Assembly: GCF_002127325.2 (NCBI RefSeq)
Contig: NC_035433.2
Span: 129,712,695 to 129,776,694, forward strand
Source of the DNA: Helianthus annuus
Taxonomy: Eukaryota > Streptophyta > Magnoliopsida > Asterales > Asteraceae
Length of the DNA stretch: 64,000 bases
Direction: 5' to 3'
Made by a program: the position numbers and the translations under genes. The notes beneath the pieces are model-generated. The model had not been told where the DNA came from, ran no database searches, and saw nothing but the letters and a program-made list of their open reading frames with translations. The first letter of the stretch is position 1. Each line of letters begins with the position of its first letter. This document shows, in pieces, positions 23,808 to 36,417 of this stretch.

Positions 23808-23829
23808 GCTAAAATTTTATTTTTTATGT

Positions 23830-25747
23830 AAGAATTACAAATATTTTTATGAAATTAGAAAATTGAAAATGATAAATCAAATAAACTCGTCTATATATAT
23901 ACAACACATGGATTTAGGGTGTATTAGTTTGCTTTTAAATTATTAAATCTGGATGTATTTTGTAAAATAAGTTTATATCAACAACAAATATGAAAGTAAA
24001 TGAGCAGGATGTATATGAATGTGTGTATACATATACGTTCATCTCAAGGTTACCATTTCTATTTTCTAAATGCGTACATAATGATAAAAATGTATTTTTT
24101 ATATACAACAACATGCTTATACAAGTAGGAAATCAAAGTGGAAAAGGCTAGTCATCCATCGTCAAGTTAGGCCATGATAAGTCATTCTTGCACACAAATT
24201 GGGTTAAAATATGAAGGATGTTGATGATTTAGATTGGTTATATCTTATCAAGGCATGTGAATATGATGAATTGTGAACTCAAGTTTTTGGGATTTTGAGT
24301 AATCATGTGGGTTATTGTCATAGTATGGAACTTTTGGGTAAATCTAAGGCCATCTCTGATATTATTTCGGATCCATGTGCGACAAATAAAAATGGACTCC
24401 TAATTGTTAATTGCGTTATTATTTTAAGTGTTTAAAAGGGCCGAGAGGTATCAGGTATTTGTTGAATTATTAGTTGATTAATGAGTTAATGGTAGATGGT
24501 TATTATGTTATTCATCCCCTCTAGAACATGAAATTTATCCTAAGTTTATATTTTATTTATATATGTTAATTGATCTACGCTACCTAAAGAAGAAAAACAA
24601 ATTTTGGGCCCCCTCTAAAACATGGGTCCTATACGGTCGCTCACCTTCACACCCTTAAAGACTCTCTTGGGTAAAATTTAGTGTCTTTTTGAGTTAAATG
24701 GTCTCTTTATATGCATATAAACTGTTAGAATTGGTTGACTATAATTGTGAGGTCAAATTCAAGGGTTGGTCATATGGGTTTTGGGATAAACTGGTATAGA
24801 ATAATGAATTTCGGGATTTTATGTTAAAAGAGGTTTAAACAATTGTAAGTTGTTGGAGATGACATGATTAAACAAATTTTGGGCCCCCTTTAGAACATGG
24901 ATCTTGTACGGTCGCCCACCTTACACTCCCTTGGGTAAATCTTAGTATGTTTTTGAGTTCAATGTCTCTTTACATGCATATAAACTGTTAGAATTGGTTA
25001 GTATCTTGATTCGGGCTGCGAGATGCTCACTCTTATATGAAAGACCGTGGGGGTGGGGTTGAGCCAGTGAGGGGTTGGGTGTTTTTCATTTTCTTTTTTC
25101 TTTTTTTTCATTTGTTTTTTTACGTGTCACTCGCTAGAAAATTTTAAAGACCGGATAATAATTGTGCAACTTGAGTGAACAATAGGGACTATTGTTGTGA
25201 TTTCTTATACATTTTAACGACATGACAATAACTGTGCAACTTGAGTGAACAATAGGGGCTATGGTTGTGATTTCTTATACATAAGAACGGAAGCTAAAGG
25301 TTTGACATGCCACATGGGGTGCTAACATCGTTATTCTTAATTTTATGTCCATCTAAAGATAACATATGTCAAAAACAAGTGTGTTTCTTACATATGCATT
25401 TAAGCACTACCAGTTTACGATTTTTGATAATAGATTGAAGTAAAAGGCTTGAAAGATTAGCAATGACTTATGGGATGGAATCGTAGATGTTATTTTCTTG
25501 TAGCAACAAGTAGCTAAAAGTGATACTGAATATTCCGATGGAATCAGCGATTAAAAAGTGATACTAGACAAGTAGCTAAATATATGTACATATAAGTGGA
25601 TCCACAATGTTTCACAAAATATGAAACCTGAAAGCGTTTCAAATGGACTCAACCAGGAAGCGGTCCAGTACTAATAAGAGTTGATGAAGAAAGAGAACAC
25701 CTATATGCATACCATACATACATCATGCATGCAGATGAGTAATAATT
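23830..25747. other. Gene-free stretch with two local duplications
   Basis: Up to about 24490 this matches 59890-60530 and belongs to the duplicated segment. Beyond it a block of about 130 bp beginning AAACAAATTTTGGGCCCCCT occurs at 24595 and again at 24869. A block of about 70 bp with CAACTTGAGTGAACAATAGG occurs at 25160 and 25228. No coding or RNA motif is visible. Confidence 0.6.
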
Positions 25748-27356
25748 AGAGGGGGCAATCTTGACCCAAAGCCTTCCAAGTGGGTCAATTTGGGTTGCTT
25801 TTAAAATTATATGGGTTGGTTTGGGTAAGATATTTTAACTAAATGGGTCATAATGGGTCACTTGAAATTTCATCTTGTTATTTTCGGGTCAAAGCGGGTC
25901 GACAACATTAAAGAAACGGGTCGATGTGGGTTAGTGTCTTAAAGAAACGGGGCAGGTTTCGGATCGGAATGGGTTTCGAGCCGGCACAAGTATCCGCACG
26001 ACACGGGTTACAGCACGACACGGGTTTTGGATCGGAACGGGTTCAGTTCAAATTGAGTTTCGGGCCGAGTCGGGTTTCGGCACGACGTAGGTTTTGGATC
26101 GGATCGGGGTCGGTTCGGGTCGGGTTTCTGGCCGGCACGAGTTTCCGCATGAGACGAGTTTCGGTTCGGGACGAGTTTCGTACCGTTTCGACCAGTACCT
26201 TTTCGAATCGAACCGTTTCCACCCGTACCGTTTCGACAGGAACTGTTTCGACGCGAACCGTTTCGACGCGCACCGTTTCGACGCGCACCGTTTCGACACG
26301 CACCGTTTCGACACGCACCGTAAACGCGCACCGTTTCGACACGCACCGTTTCGACGCGTACCGTTTCGACCAGTACTGTTTCGAATCGAACCGTTTCGAC
26401 CCGTACCGTTTTGACAGGAACCGTTTCGACGCGTACCGTTTCGACGGGAACCGTTTCGGCCCGCACCGTTTCGAAGCTAGGAGTTTGATACGAAGAGAAA
26501 CTGAAACATTAATCGGCTTTTCGTAAAGTACAAATGAAGAAAGGAATTACAACTGGAGAGCCTGCTTACTGTGTAACACGGGCTCGAGTGGCTGCTAGCC
26601 ACTCATCGAGTTCGGAACTTTCGGGAGAGTAGATCGAATGTGAGCTCTCTTACTTTCGTCACATTTCATTGGTTCGGATTTAGTAGAAACTCGTTGAACT
26701 TTGACTGGACTTTTTTTAGTCAACACACTATTCTTTTTCTGATCACATTTGACAAAAAGTAGAAACAAAAATGACTTACAAGTTACAAGAATTATCACAC
26801 TTAATAAAAAATCTATACAAGATGTAAACGTAAATATCGTTTACAAACCGGAATTTTAGCTGGAACTATGCAGTTCTTATAACAATTATCACAAGTTCAC
26901 AACACAGTTTAAATCGGTTTTATAGATCTGCACGTGTTTAATAAAATTCATCCGCAGAAATTTTTCGCTCAGAATTTTGTCGTTTAGTCGCTGCAGATTA
27001 GACATTCGCTGCAGATTGGTTATATACAGATCTGATTGGTTGTTATACGAATCAGGAGAGTACAAGTTATACGAATCGAGATTTTGCACATCCGGTACAA
27101 AGTTATTCGCAGAAATTATAAGCCGAAAAAAAAAACTGAAATACTGACCTGAAAAAAAAAAAACTGACCCGATCCGACCCGAAACCCGTTCTGACCCGGA
27201 CCCGACCTGACCCGAAACCCGTTCTGACCCGGACCCGTTCTGACCCGGACCCGTTTCGACCCGAACCAAAACAACCCTTTTTTATAATTGACCCGTTTTG
27301 ACCCGAACCCGTTTTGACCCATGACCCGACCCGACCCAACCCGTTTGCCAGGTCTA
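25748..27356. mobile_element. hAT-like non-autonomous DNA transposon, 1.6 kb
   Basis: The ends TAGAGGGGGCAA and, inverted, TAGACCTGGCAA match at 9 of 12 positions. TAATAAT occurs immediately outside both ends (25741-25747, 27357-27363); with the next base the duplication would be 8 bp with one mismatch. This is a hAT-like pattern. Toward each end are degenerate GGGTCGGGT or CGGACCCG repeats in opposite orientation, and the interior carries a 12-bp array. Overlapping open frames on both strands come from those repeats; no transposase is seen. It ends about 115 bp past the NRPE1 stop codon. Confidence 0.7.
26184..26475. repeat. 12-bp tandem array ACCGTTTCGACN
   Basis: About twenty imperfect copies of ACCGTTTCGAC plus one variable base (often in the form ACCGTTTCGACGCG) run in tandem. 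Because 12 is divisible by 3, long frames stay open on both strands, encoding RFDxHRFD-type repeats. I regard them as artefacts. Confidence 0.85.
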
Positions 27357-27477
27357 TAATAATCCATGTTACGAGTTAATACTACCCAACCTACATCAGT
27401 CAGTTCTATCTACAGCTTCTAGTCAGCTAGCTATACATGAAAGAGGTTGCAAAATGATCAGCTTACTGTTTTAATAT

Positions 27478-30400
27478 TCAAGAACCCCAACGGGATTTTT
27501 GACTACCACCATCTCCAGCCTGGTTCCACCCACTTGCAGATGTCCCGCCCTCATCAGCCGCCACACTTGAGTCACATTTCCATCCTGCCTGATAACGGGG
27601 GGTCCCGGCTTCATCCTTGTTCATGGGAGGACGTGGCTGAGACTTCTTGAAATACTTGGGAATGAATTCATCCACTTTGTCAGGATATTTTCCCCTTATG
27701 AAATTCTCAAGACATTTGCGATACGAAAAGTCTTCTTTCTGCCTGTCGGTTGATACAACATAAAAACACCGACTGTCGTGAAATTGTGTATGCTTGGTGA
27801 CCTACAAAGTTAATAACTGATTATGTGAAATAATAATAATAAAAAATCATTTATTTTGGTAATTCGTATGCAAGTGCTAAAAATACAATATGTAGCAGGT
27901 TTACCATGACGTAATCCACTCCAGAACCCGCCTTCTGACCCTTGTCAGGATGGTGCGCGAAGACATTTTCAAGAATGTAAGTTTGGTCATCAGCAGACAA
28001 CGGATCACCATCATTGTATCTTCACAAAGTCAAGAGTTAGAAGATTCATGGTCCATAACTTGATTTTGAACAGTAAACTCTTTTAATAATGTGATTTAAG
28101 AGGTTTCTAAGCATTTGACCTGTTTCTTATTTAGTTAAATCCTACAGCCTAACCCAGTTGACCCGTCAACTGATAAAACATAACCTGATTATCTACTAGG
28201 AAAATTAACAGAAAAAAGTAATATAGAGATTACCCAGTTTGGCTCATAATCCGCCTGACTGATTGCATGATGGGCTCGATGTCGGCGAGAATATCTTGTT
28301 CATCAGAGGTGAACACATCCAGACGTCTTCGCGCAGTGACTGGTCCTCCACCCAATCTTGAACCATCGTTTGATCCTCCAACTGGTCTAGCCGGTCTGTC
28401 TCTTTTTGGACCCCATCCTTCCTTCTTTTTCCAACCACCACCTTCGTCCGGTTTTTGTTCCGCCTTATGGTTCCAGCCCCAAGAGCCGGGTTTTTGTTCA
28501 GCATCGTGTCCCTTTTCATCTGTTGACCCATCAGCACAGTCCATTGGAGGTCCACCTGGCTTGCTATTCCATCCAGGTCCATCTGATTTGACAACCTTTT
28601 GACCCCACGAACTTGATCCGGAGCCCTTATTAGTGTCGTCAACGCTTTTCTTCCCACCCCGTCGAGGTTCATCTGCCGTGACGACTTTTTGGCCCCATGA
28701 ACCTGACCCTGAACCAGTAGCGGTCTCGTTTACACTTTCCTTTGAACCCCATACAGGTTCATCCCAATTCGACGCCTTCTGAACCCATGTACCTGTTTCA
28801 TTTTCACTCTTCTTTCCTCCCCATCCAGATCCATCCCGTTTGACCACCTTTTGGCCCCACAAACCTGACCCCAACTCCTTCGCGGCTTCGTTTTGACTTT
28901 CTTTTGCACCCCATCTGGATTCATCTCCTTTTGCCACCACCTGACCCCAAGCACCTGAACCCTCCTCGGTTTCATTATCACTCTTCTTCGCCCCCCATCC
29001 GGGTCCATCCCCTTTGACCACCGTTTGGCCCCACGAACCAGACCCTGAACCCATAGCAGTCTTGTTTTCACTTTTCTTTGAACCCCATACAGGTTCATTA
29101 TCTTCCTTTTCCCCTGATAAACTCCATGATCCAGATGGTTCAACGTCTTTCTGAGATTTTGTTGTCCCCCAGCCAGCGCTAGTTGTCGGTGTAGTCTTGA
29201 CAGCACCTCCCCAACCACCACCACTGGACGTCCCATCTTCTGGAGTGGGACCTGTTCCCCAAGTTGATTGTTCTACATCCATTCCATCTTCAAAAACTGG
29301 TTTAGCAAACCCAGAATCTATCTCAGGAGACCCCGTTTCCATCATTTCCATATTGTAACTGTCAACATCCCCACCTAGACACCCACTATCAGCTTCCTCA
29401 GCACCACCCCCGACAATGTGAAGGAAGTTGTAGACATCGATACCGTCTTTTTGGTTCAGTTCCACCTACAAAATATGATTTATATTAGTCAAAGTCATTA
29501 AATCATAGTCGAGTAATCATTTGTGATTTAGTGTGGTGTTGGAGTGTTTGGATAGTTTTGCTGCTTGAAGTTGTAACAATAAGTGTTTGACAACTTACAA
29601 CTATTTACATTTTGATAATACTAAAGGTAAACTAGTAAAATAACTCTGTACTTTGATAAGCACTTTTCTTGCAGCAGCTAGAATCAAACAAAATAGGTGG
29701 TTTTAACTTATAACTAGGGGTGTAATCAAGCCCAGAGGCTCGAGAGTTACTCGTGATCGGCTCGGTTAAAAGCTCGAGACTGAAATAGAGCTCGTTTAGT
29801 CATCGAGCCCGAGCTCGAGCTCGAGCCTGAAATACAAAGCTCATTTAGGCTCGCGAGCCTAAACGAGCCCAAACAAAATTTTAATTTTTTATATATAATA
29901 TAATAACAAAGATGATAACATTGGCGAGCCGACCACGAGCCGAGCTTTGGCTCGTTTAAGCGATATTGAAGCGAGCTTGAGCCGAGCTTTTAGCTCGTTT
30001 CAGGTTGTTCTCCAAATAGCTCGAGCCGATCTTGAGCTTTGGGTTTTACTCGCGAGCCGAGCTTGAGCTCAAATAAGTTGGCTCGCCTAGTCGGGCTCGG
30101 CCCGGCTCGTTTACACCCCTACGTATAACTAAATAACGTTAAGACGTTAAATAGAGGTAGGTTACCCAAACACTATAAGAAACTGAATATTAGCAGACAA
30201 ATCATTTTCAGAAATATAGGTTGTAATCTCAAGTTCTCAACCCTTTACTTATGAACGGGTAGATTCAGATAGTTTTCGTCTCTAACGGATACGGAATCTA
30301 GCTTTAGAAAAACCATTTAAATGGGTTAAGAGTTGGCAAAACTTTACTGTTTACTTTTAAAAGGTGGAAAACAGTTCAGGTCAGAGTCAGACCGCCCCGT

Positions 30401-33400
30401 TTCGACCCTTAGCAAAGTTTATTATTCGACCCGTCACCCAACTTAGCATATTGACACATTCCACCACTGTTATTCAAAATGTACAATTCTAAGAAACGCA
30501 TGAACCATGAAATCAAATACGAACCTGTCTTGTGTCCCAAAGAATATCAAACCGAGATCCTGTGCCGACAGCTACAGGTTTTCCCCAAGAACAAGCACCC
30601 ACAATACTAGACAACGAATCAGTGTAGCACTTCTCAGCTGCCTTTTCAAAGCACCTTTTTGGTGTCTGAAAACAAGTCAAAAGGTAACAGAATTAAGAAC
30701 ATCAAAATCACATACAAAGTCAACATAACAGTATTATAGATTAAACGTCTTACATATACTGTAGCTTCTGAAAATGGTATTTGGAAGTTAAGCATCTTAT
30801 TGAGTGCCTTTATTCCTGCAAGATTGAAGCCAACTAAAAATCCCGCACAAGTCATGCTACTTGCCAACAGAAGCAGGTGCTCTTTCAGCATGCCTTTGGT
30901 AACCATTGATACTGAAGTCGACAGGCACTAGAAATTAAGAGAAAAAAACGGTTGAATTTTCAGAATGAAATGGAAATCCGGTTAAAATATGCAGGTAGAG
31001 AGAGACCTGAACAGCTTGCTCAAAAGCACAAGCAATGCCAAGAAGATGTTCGACTTGTTTGATTGAATAAGGAATAGAGCGTGTTGTGTCAATCAAATCG
31101 ATTACGGGATGGCATGCATCCATAACTGTCATCCATGCATCACCGCTTTTCTTAACAGCTTCTTTCTCTAGAACAACATTAACTGCCAAATCACCTTCTT
31201 GATCCTTTAAAGGATTTTTTATCCACACTGTTGTTTCGGGACTTATCCGGGTAATATTGACTTCTTTGACCCGTGGATCACCTGTGAAATAACAAATTAT
31301 TCATAAACTGGCTCAACCGTTAACTAAAAGTTTTTCGAAGTAAACAAGAGTCAATAAAAAATACCTTTTATAATCGAGTTTAAAAGGACAGGACAAACTG
31401 TATCCATAAACTTGTGTGCAGTCTCCTCTAAATGGATACCAGGATTGTCCTCCCAATAGAACTTCAAGCATGGGGTCCACTCGGATGACTGCTGAAATGA
31501 ACATTCACTGCAAAACAGTAACCATAGACATTAATTACAGTGTTTAATGAACAGTTATATCATTTAAGCATGAAAGTATAAGATTTGATATTTTTGAGGA
31601 CAAATTGTTTAAATTTTTTTTAAAGCGTAGATATGTGGTTTTTTTAGATTCTAAAAGGCATACAAGTATAAGCAGTTTAATTCGGTTAATCTTATTTAAC
31701 TAAAGTGTTCCGGAAACCAAACCACATTGCATCATTAACCTTTTTATCAATTTTTCCCACCCTTAAGCAGTAAAAAAGATTATGCCATATTACATACCTG
31801 CAGGATATGGCTATATTCTTGAATATCCGGCCAATTTCTTTTTTCTTTTTACGAAAAGAGGTCAGGGTGTCTTCACATTTCGTAAGAACCTTTTCCATGC
31901 TGATATCCGATTCCTCCAACAGTGTCTGCATAAATAATATAGAGAAACATAAATCATTATTACTATTACCAATAGCCCAATATTCTTATTATTGTTTTTA
32001 CTATTGCTAACACTACTACTATTTTGTATGTCTGCGTGTGTGTATAGAGAGAGAGAGAGAACCTTGTTGAGATGAACATGGCCAACAAGCCCAGCCTCAA
32101 TTTCAGCATTATCTAATGGTACTTGCTGTCTTGTATATCTGTAGGTAGAAATCATCAAGAATAGCAGAGTTATCAAACCATAAATGATGTTCTAACAAGG
32201 TTAAAAATAGCAGATTAAATAGCTACAGCTAGAAAGTAAAACATAAGGCATAAACATATACAGATCATGATTTACTTTTATCAAAATGGGTGGGGTCAGC
32301 TTGGGCTGACCAGTGATTATAGAAACTGTACTTTTGAAAAATAATCAACTTTCTTTAAATATAGCCATTTACGAGGTAGTTTGCATTTTAATACACATTA
32401 GGCAACCTACGAGCAGTTTGGTCTGTTAGATATCAACTATAGGTAGTTTGCATTTTAATACACATTAGGTCGACGATACTTTATTGAATATTAATAAGAA
32501 AAAACAACGTCCTTGAGGCTGACTTTTCGCAAATGATTTTGAACCTTAATCGCCGCCTTCTCAACACAATATTTCTCCCCACAATTACAATCATTTAAGT
32601 ACAGTACCACCAGACGATCATTGTCAGCATTCTTAAAATTCACTCCACATTGCAGAATCTCCTACAAAACAGAGAGTCAGAGACCAGAGTAAATGGGTCA
32701 ATATTTCTACATATAAGAAAACATTACTAAAAAATTACCTTCATCATATTCCAAGAGGAGTTACTACTTGGAGAAGAATCAAGGACCGCCTTATATGCAG
32801 GGTTTGACATGGCGGTTGCAGCCAATACTCCCACCGGTTCACCAGCAGCAAACAAATTTTTCAGCAGCGCCCCATACTCAAATTGAATAATCGAGTTGCT
32901 GCAAACGTTCCGAACAGTTCCATCATAGCAAATAACCACATCCCTGAGGATAGACATTGAGTTTTTGAAAAGAATACCAGGCTCCATCAACCCTCTAGAT
33001 GATCTAATCATTACTTCTCTGCTAGCAATTGAATGAACCATCTCCTCATACGGATCCAGTCCGTTGAACAGGCAGCTCCTAATCAGCCCAAATTCTTCAA
33101 ATGGGTATCTTTTAGGAAACGGATAATGTCCGACAAAGTGAGAAGACAGATCTTCAGCCAAAGTTCTAGAATATAATCTTCCACGTTCATAAATCTGTAA
33201 ACCCAAAAAGCCGATTTGTTGAGCTATTTTCGTGATAGCCGAGTCACTCTTCGGATCTATCAAATTTCCCATTGATGAAAATCTTAATATGAAATCTGAA
33301 ATGGGGGCTTTAGAGGCCCGAAGATGCTTCTCTAACTGCATATCAATCACCTCGTTGTAGTTGAACCGCAAGTGATATAACAAAGAAGATAACTCCTGAA

Positions 33401-36400
33401 GCCGTTCTTCTATGCTTTTTAGAACATCCGTCGGAACAATGAAGTCCTCCAAACTGAGGTTAAATCCATCGCCAAACAAATTCTCCATTAGCATTGGTTG
33501 TAGGGAGTTGAAAAGCTTTAGAACTTCGTTTGGTCCTTTACTGAAGAAGATGGAGCTGATTATTTCATTTACGATCGACTGCATTTTGTCCCGACTGTAA
33601 TCCAACTTCAAGATCTTGCTGTCGCGGATCGCGAATCTATCACCCGAACAATCAAACCCGCGAGGTAGAGACGTCTCGAGTAGCTCCAAAACCGTCCACA
33701 ACGGGCCACAATCACGAGCCTTTAACATCGAAGTTTTAGGCAACAGGTTCGATGTAAAAAGTGCTAGTTGCTGGACTTGAGCTTTTGTGAAGAAATGTTT
33801 CTTGAACATCGTTTTGAGTGACAACACAGAATCGGTGCCGAGCTGGAGGTTCACATTCCCACTATGGGAGCTAAGAAGTTGCTTTTCGACAGCAAATAGC
33901 TCCATCACTTCCGCTTTAGCCTCAGAAGATTGTGGGTAAAAGATGTGGATACAGTCACCATCGAAATCGGCACTCAGGGGCCCACAAATAAGAGGATTGA
34001 TTTTGAAGGTGTGACCGTCATGGATATACACCGACAATGCTTGTAGATAATGTTTGTGGGTCGTTGGTGGCCTGTTGATGAAGATGAGATCACCCTCCAT
34101 GATTTTTCTGTGTACAATCTGGCCCGGTTTCAAAAACGTGTGACCTTTCGACCCTTCTCTGAGTGAATACGTAGTTTCGCCATCTATGTAGGTTAAGCAT
34201 AGTTTATCATCCACTAACTGTTGAAGAAACTTGACGTTGTGCTCCGTGACCCGTTCTTCGAAGGTTATCCTTTGAGCGATCTCATACGGGATGCCAATCT
34301 CACCCACACCTCTATACGGGTCACCCGTTATGACACTACGGGACGAAAACCCGGACCCTTTACTGATGAAAAGAGTTTTCATCTTCTCAAGCCATGCTTT
34401 TGTAGATGATGAATCGTTTACAGTCCGTACAATCGCATAGCGCGCATTTCTGTCAGGGGAGGCCTGGAAAAATTATAAGTACCAACTACCATGTAAGAGG
34501 CAAGAGTAAGAACAGAAAAAAAAAAATATCAGCATATAGTTGATGAAAAAAAAAAAAAAAACAGAATATAAAGCACCTTAGCACCCCTCGATTGTAGATA
34601 CTGTGAGACGGCTAACTGTAGATCATTCACCTCAACCTCAAGGGACTCAAAATTCGGTATTCCCGACCTTGAACTCTTGATGATCTCCACTTGTCTCAAA
34701 ACTTTCTTAAGGATTGGCATTGAGATGTCCTAAACAACAACAACAACAATGGTGCATAAACACTTATGAATAAGTCAATAAGTCATTATAAAGGTCAACT
34801 AACCGAAGACGTAACAGTGATCCCATCAGAGACATCTGGAGTAGACAAACAATTTGGAGGAACAGGAAGATGTTGCATGATATACCCTTCTTGGGGAAAA
34901 CACCCTCTACCAGCTAGCTTCTTTTTGGTTGCCTCAGGAATTTTCTTCAGAATTTTCAGTACCTGACATTGATTTTAAAAAAGAATAAAAAAAGGTTAAT
35001 TCAAGGTGTCTAAAATCTAAATAGACTACATATCAGCTACCACATATAGAGCAGATGTGCGTTTGATATGATTAGTGCAACTTGATGAGATTAATCACTT
35101 TTAAGGGTTCAGCAAAAACTTACTATACTTCTTCCTTTTTATCATTCAGGGTCAAAAAAAAATTTAAAAACTGTTTTTTCGGATTGAGTAGTTTTGATTA
35201 CTACCTCAGATGGAAGTAACGGTCGAGTACTTCCATGACCACCATAACGGTATCCGTAACTATCTAGAAAATCCCAAGAACCGTCTCTATTTTTTGCTGT
35301 TCTCGATGGAAGTTTAAGCTCCAAGAAACATGCACCATCCTGTTTCTGGTTTTCACTGACAGTAACTTGTGCGGTTTCCTATATTAACATGTGACAAAGA
35401 TAAGCAAAGAAATCAACATTCACCAAGATCATTACTAATTATCAAGTGAAAATGCATGCCAAATTTTTCATATATTAAGACTTTTGAAAGTTTGATATAG
35501 GTTTTTACCTTGCAGCAAAAGGCAAACGCTCTCTCAAGTCTCAAGCACCCCAGTGTTCTTAGATTGCAACTGAAAACACAAACAAACATAAGAAAATAGA
35601 AATTAAGATATTGAGGCATGTCTCAATATGCATATCTTCTAATCTTCTTTTGGAAAAACAAATAGCTAAAACAAGAACAGTAAGGAATAAATTGTGAAAG
35701 TGAGTCTGTTAATGACTTCATGGATAGGTCAGTGCTATTAAATGTGTGCCTTAAAAGTTAAAAAGCGGCAAAAAGATCATGAGACAACAAGGGAAGAATT
35801 CATTTACTTAAAAAAAGGTTGTAGCATAGATGTCATCCGAGAACATAAACACTAAAGAAGATAAAAAAAAAACTAAGTACTCTTTTATCCTTGAACTTCA
35901 AGCACTTGAGGCATATTAAACTCAGTATACGCTTCAACTCACTAATATGTGAGGGATGATATATTGGAATCGGAAACTCGATGTACCCGAAATGCCCTGA
36001 AATGTGGAAGGCAAACAGAATTTAAGAACAGATTCATGACAGATAACCACTTTACAAAAGTTTAATAATAACTTATGATAACATGTAGCACACCTTCACA
36101 TTTCCCAGTTTCAGATGCACCACAAGATTCACATTTCCCAACTTCAAGTGGAAGTCCAAGAAAAGGATTTGTCAGCTGACTCGCGTGGTTGATGGGGCAG
36201 TCACTAATGGAGGCCAAGCACTACTCGCCATTATGTGCATGCATCAAACACAAAGAATGTCAGACAAAAACGTTAACAATTTTATAAGTTATAACAATAC
36301 TTGATACAAGAGGGTGAAACAAAACAGAAAACTCACAATTTCTTGATGAGTGGCCAAAGAAAAACTAATTCCAGTTATCTTCCCCTGTAAAGTGCAGGTT

Positions 36401-36417
36401 GGCGAATTTTCTTCCAT
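27478..36417 (-). CDS. NRPE1: NRPE1, largest subunit of RNA polymerase V (18 coding exons, frame problems in exons 4 and 9/10)
   Basis: Pol V makes noncoding scaffold RNA in the nucleus that recruits AGO4-siRNA complexes for RNA-directed DNA methylation. Coding exons on the minus strand: 36417-36337, 36220-36094, 35996-35881, 35569-35509, 35378-35205, 34962-34804, 34729-34577, 34463-32739, 32661-32509, 32138-32063, 31925-31798, 31507-31365, 31281-31007, 30927-30754, 30665-30525, 29465-28234, 28019-27905, 27801-27478; about 1,783 codons. Evidence: start MEENSPTC; clamp LTNPFLGLPLEVGKC; active-site ADFDGD in exon 8; MSNPAYKAVLDSSP bridge/trigger region; a C-terminal tail with about 17 WG/GW motifs that bind Argonaute (exon 16); a DeCL-type domain in exons 17-18. 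The WG tail with DeCL indicates NRPE1 rather than NRPD1 or Pol II. Exon 4 carries a 7-bp tandem duplication (TCTCAAG twice, 35532-35545) that shifts the frame. Exon 9 ends in phase 0 while exon 10 needs phase 2. Other joins are in phase with GT-AG. Confidence 0.9.
28416..29262 (-). repeat. NRPE1: WG/GW repeat region of NRPE1 (Argonaute hook)
   Basis: The exon 16 protein carries repeated units of the form SGSWGQ-VVK-D-P-WG-KKSENET, roughly 30 residues long, with about seventeen tryptophans next to glycine. Such WG/GW platforms in NRPE1 bind AGO4-class Argonautes. At the DNA level this is an imperfect coding minisatellite. Long frames also exist in other registers and on the opposite strand, but they are shadows of the repeat. 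Confidence 0.88.
29716..30120. mobile_element. MITE with AGGGGTGTAA ends in NRPE1 intron 15
   Basis: The element starts AGGGGTGTAA and ends TTTACACCCCT. It is flanked by ACTTATAACT and ACGTATAACT, a 10-bp duplication with one mismatch, which suggests a Mutator-like element. The interior is dense in GCTCGAGC-type palindromes. A longer relative lies at 60675-61182. It sits in the intron between coding exons 15 and 16. Confidence 0.75.

Noticed and set aside
25924..26526. Arginine/phenylalanine-rich repeat protein frames on both strands
   Set aside because: Produced by the 12-bp array inside a hAT-like element; all registers are open and there is no start context or homology.
28244..29236. Additional frames inside NRPE1 exon 16, both strands
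   Set aside because: Shadow frames of the WG coding repeat; the correct frame is fixed by splice phases and protein motifs.
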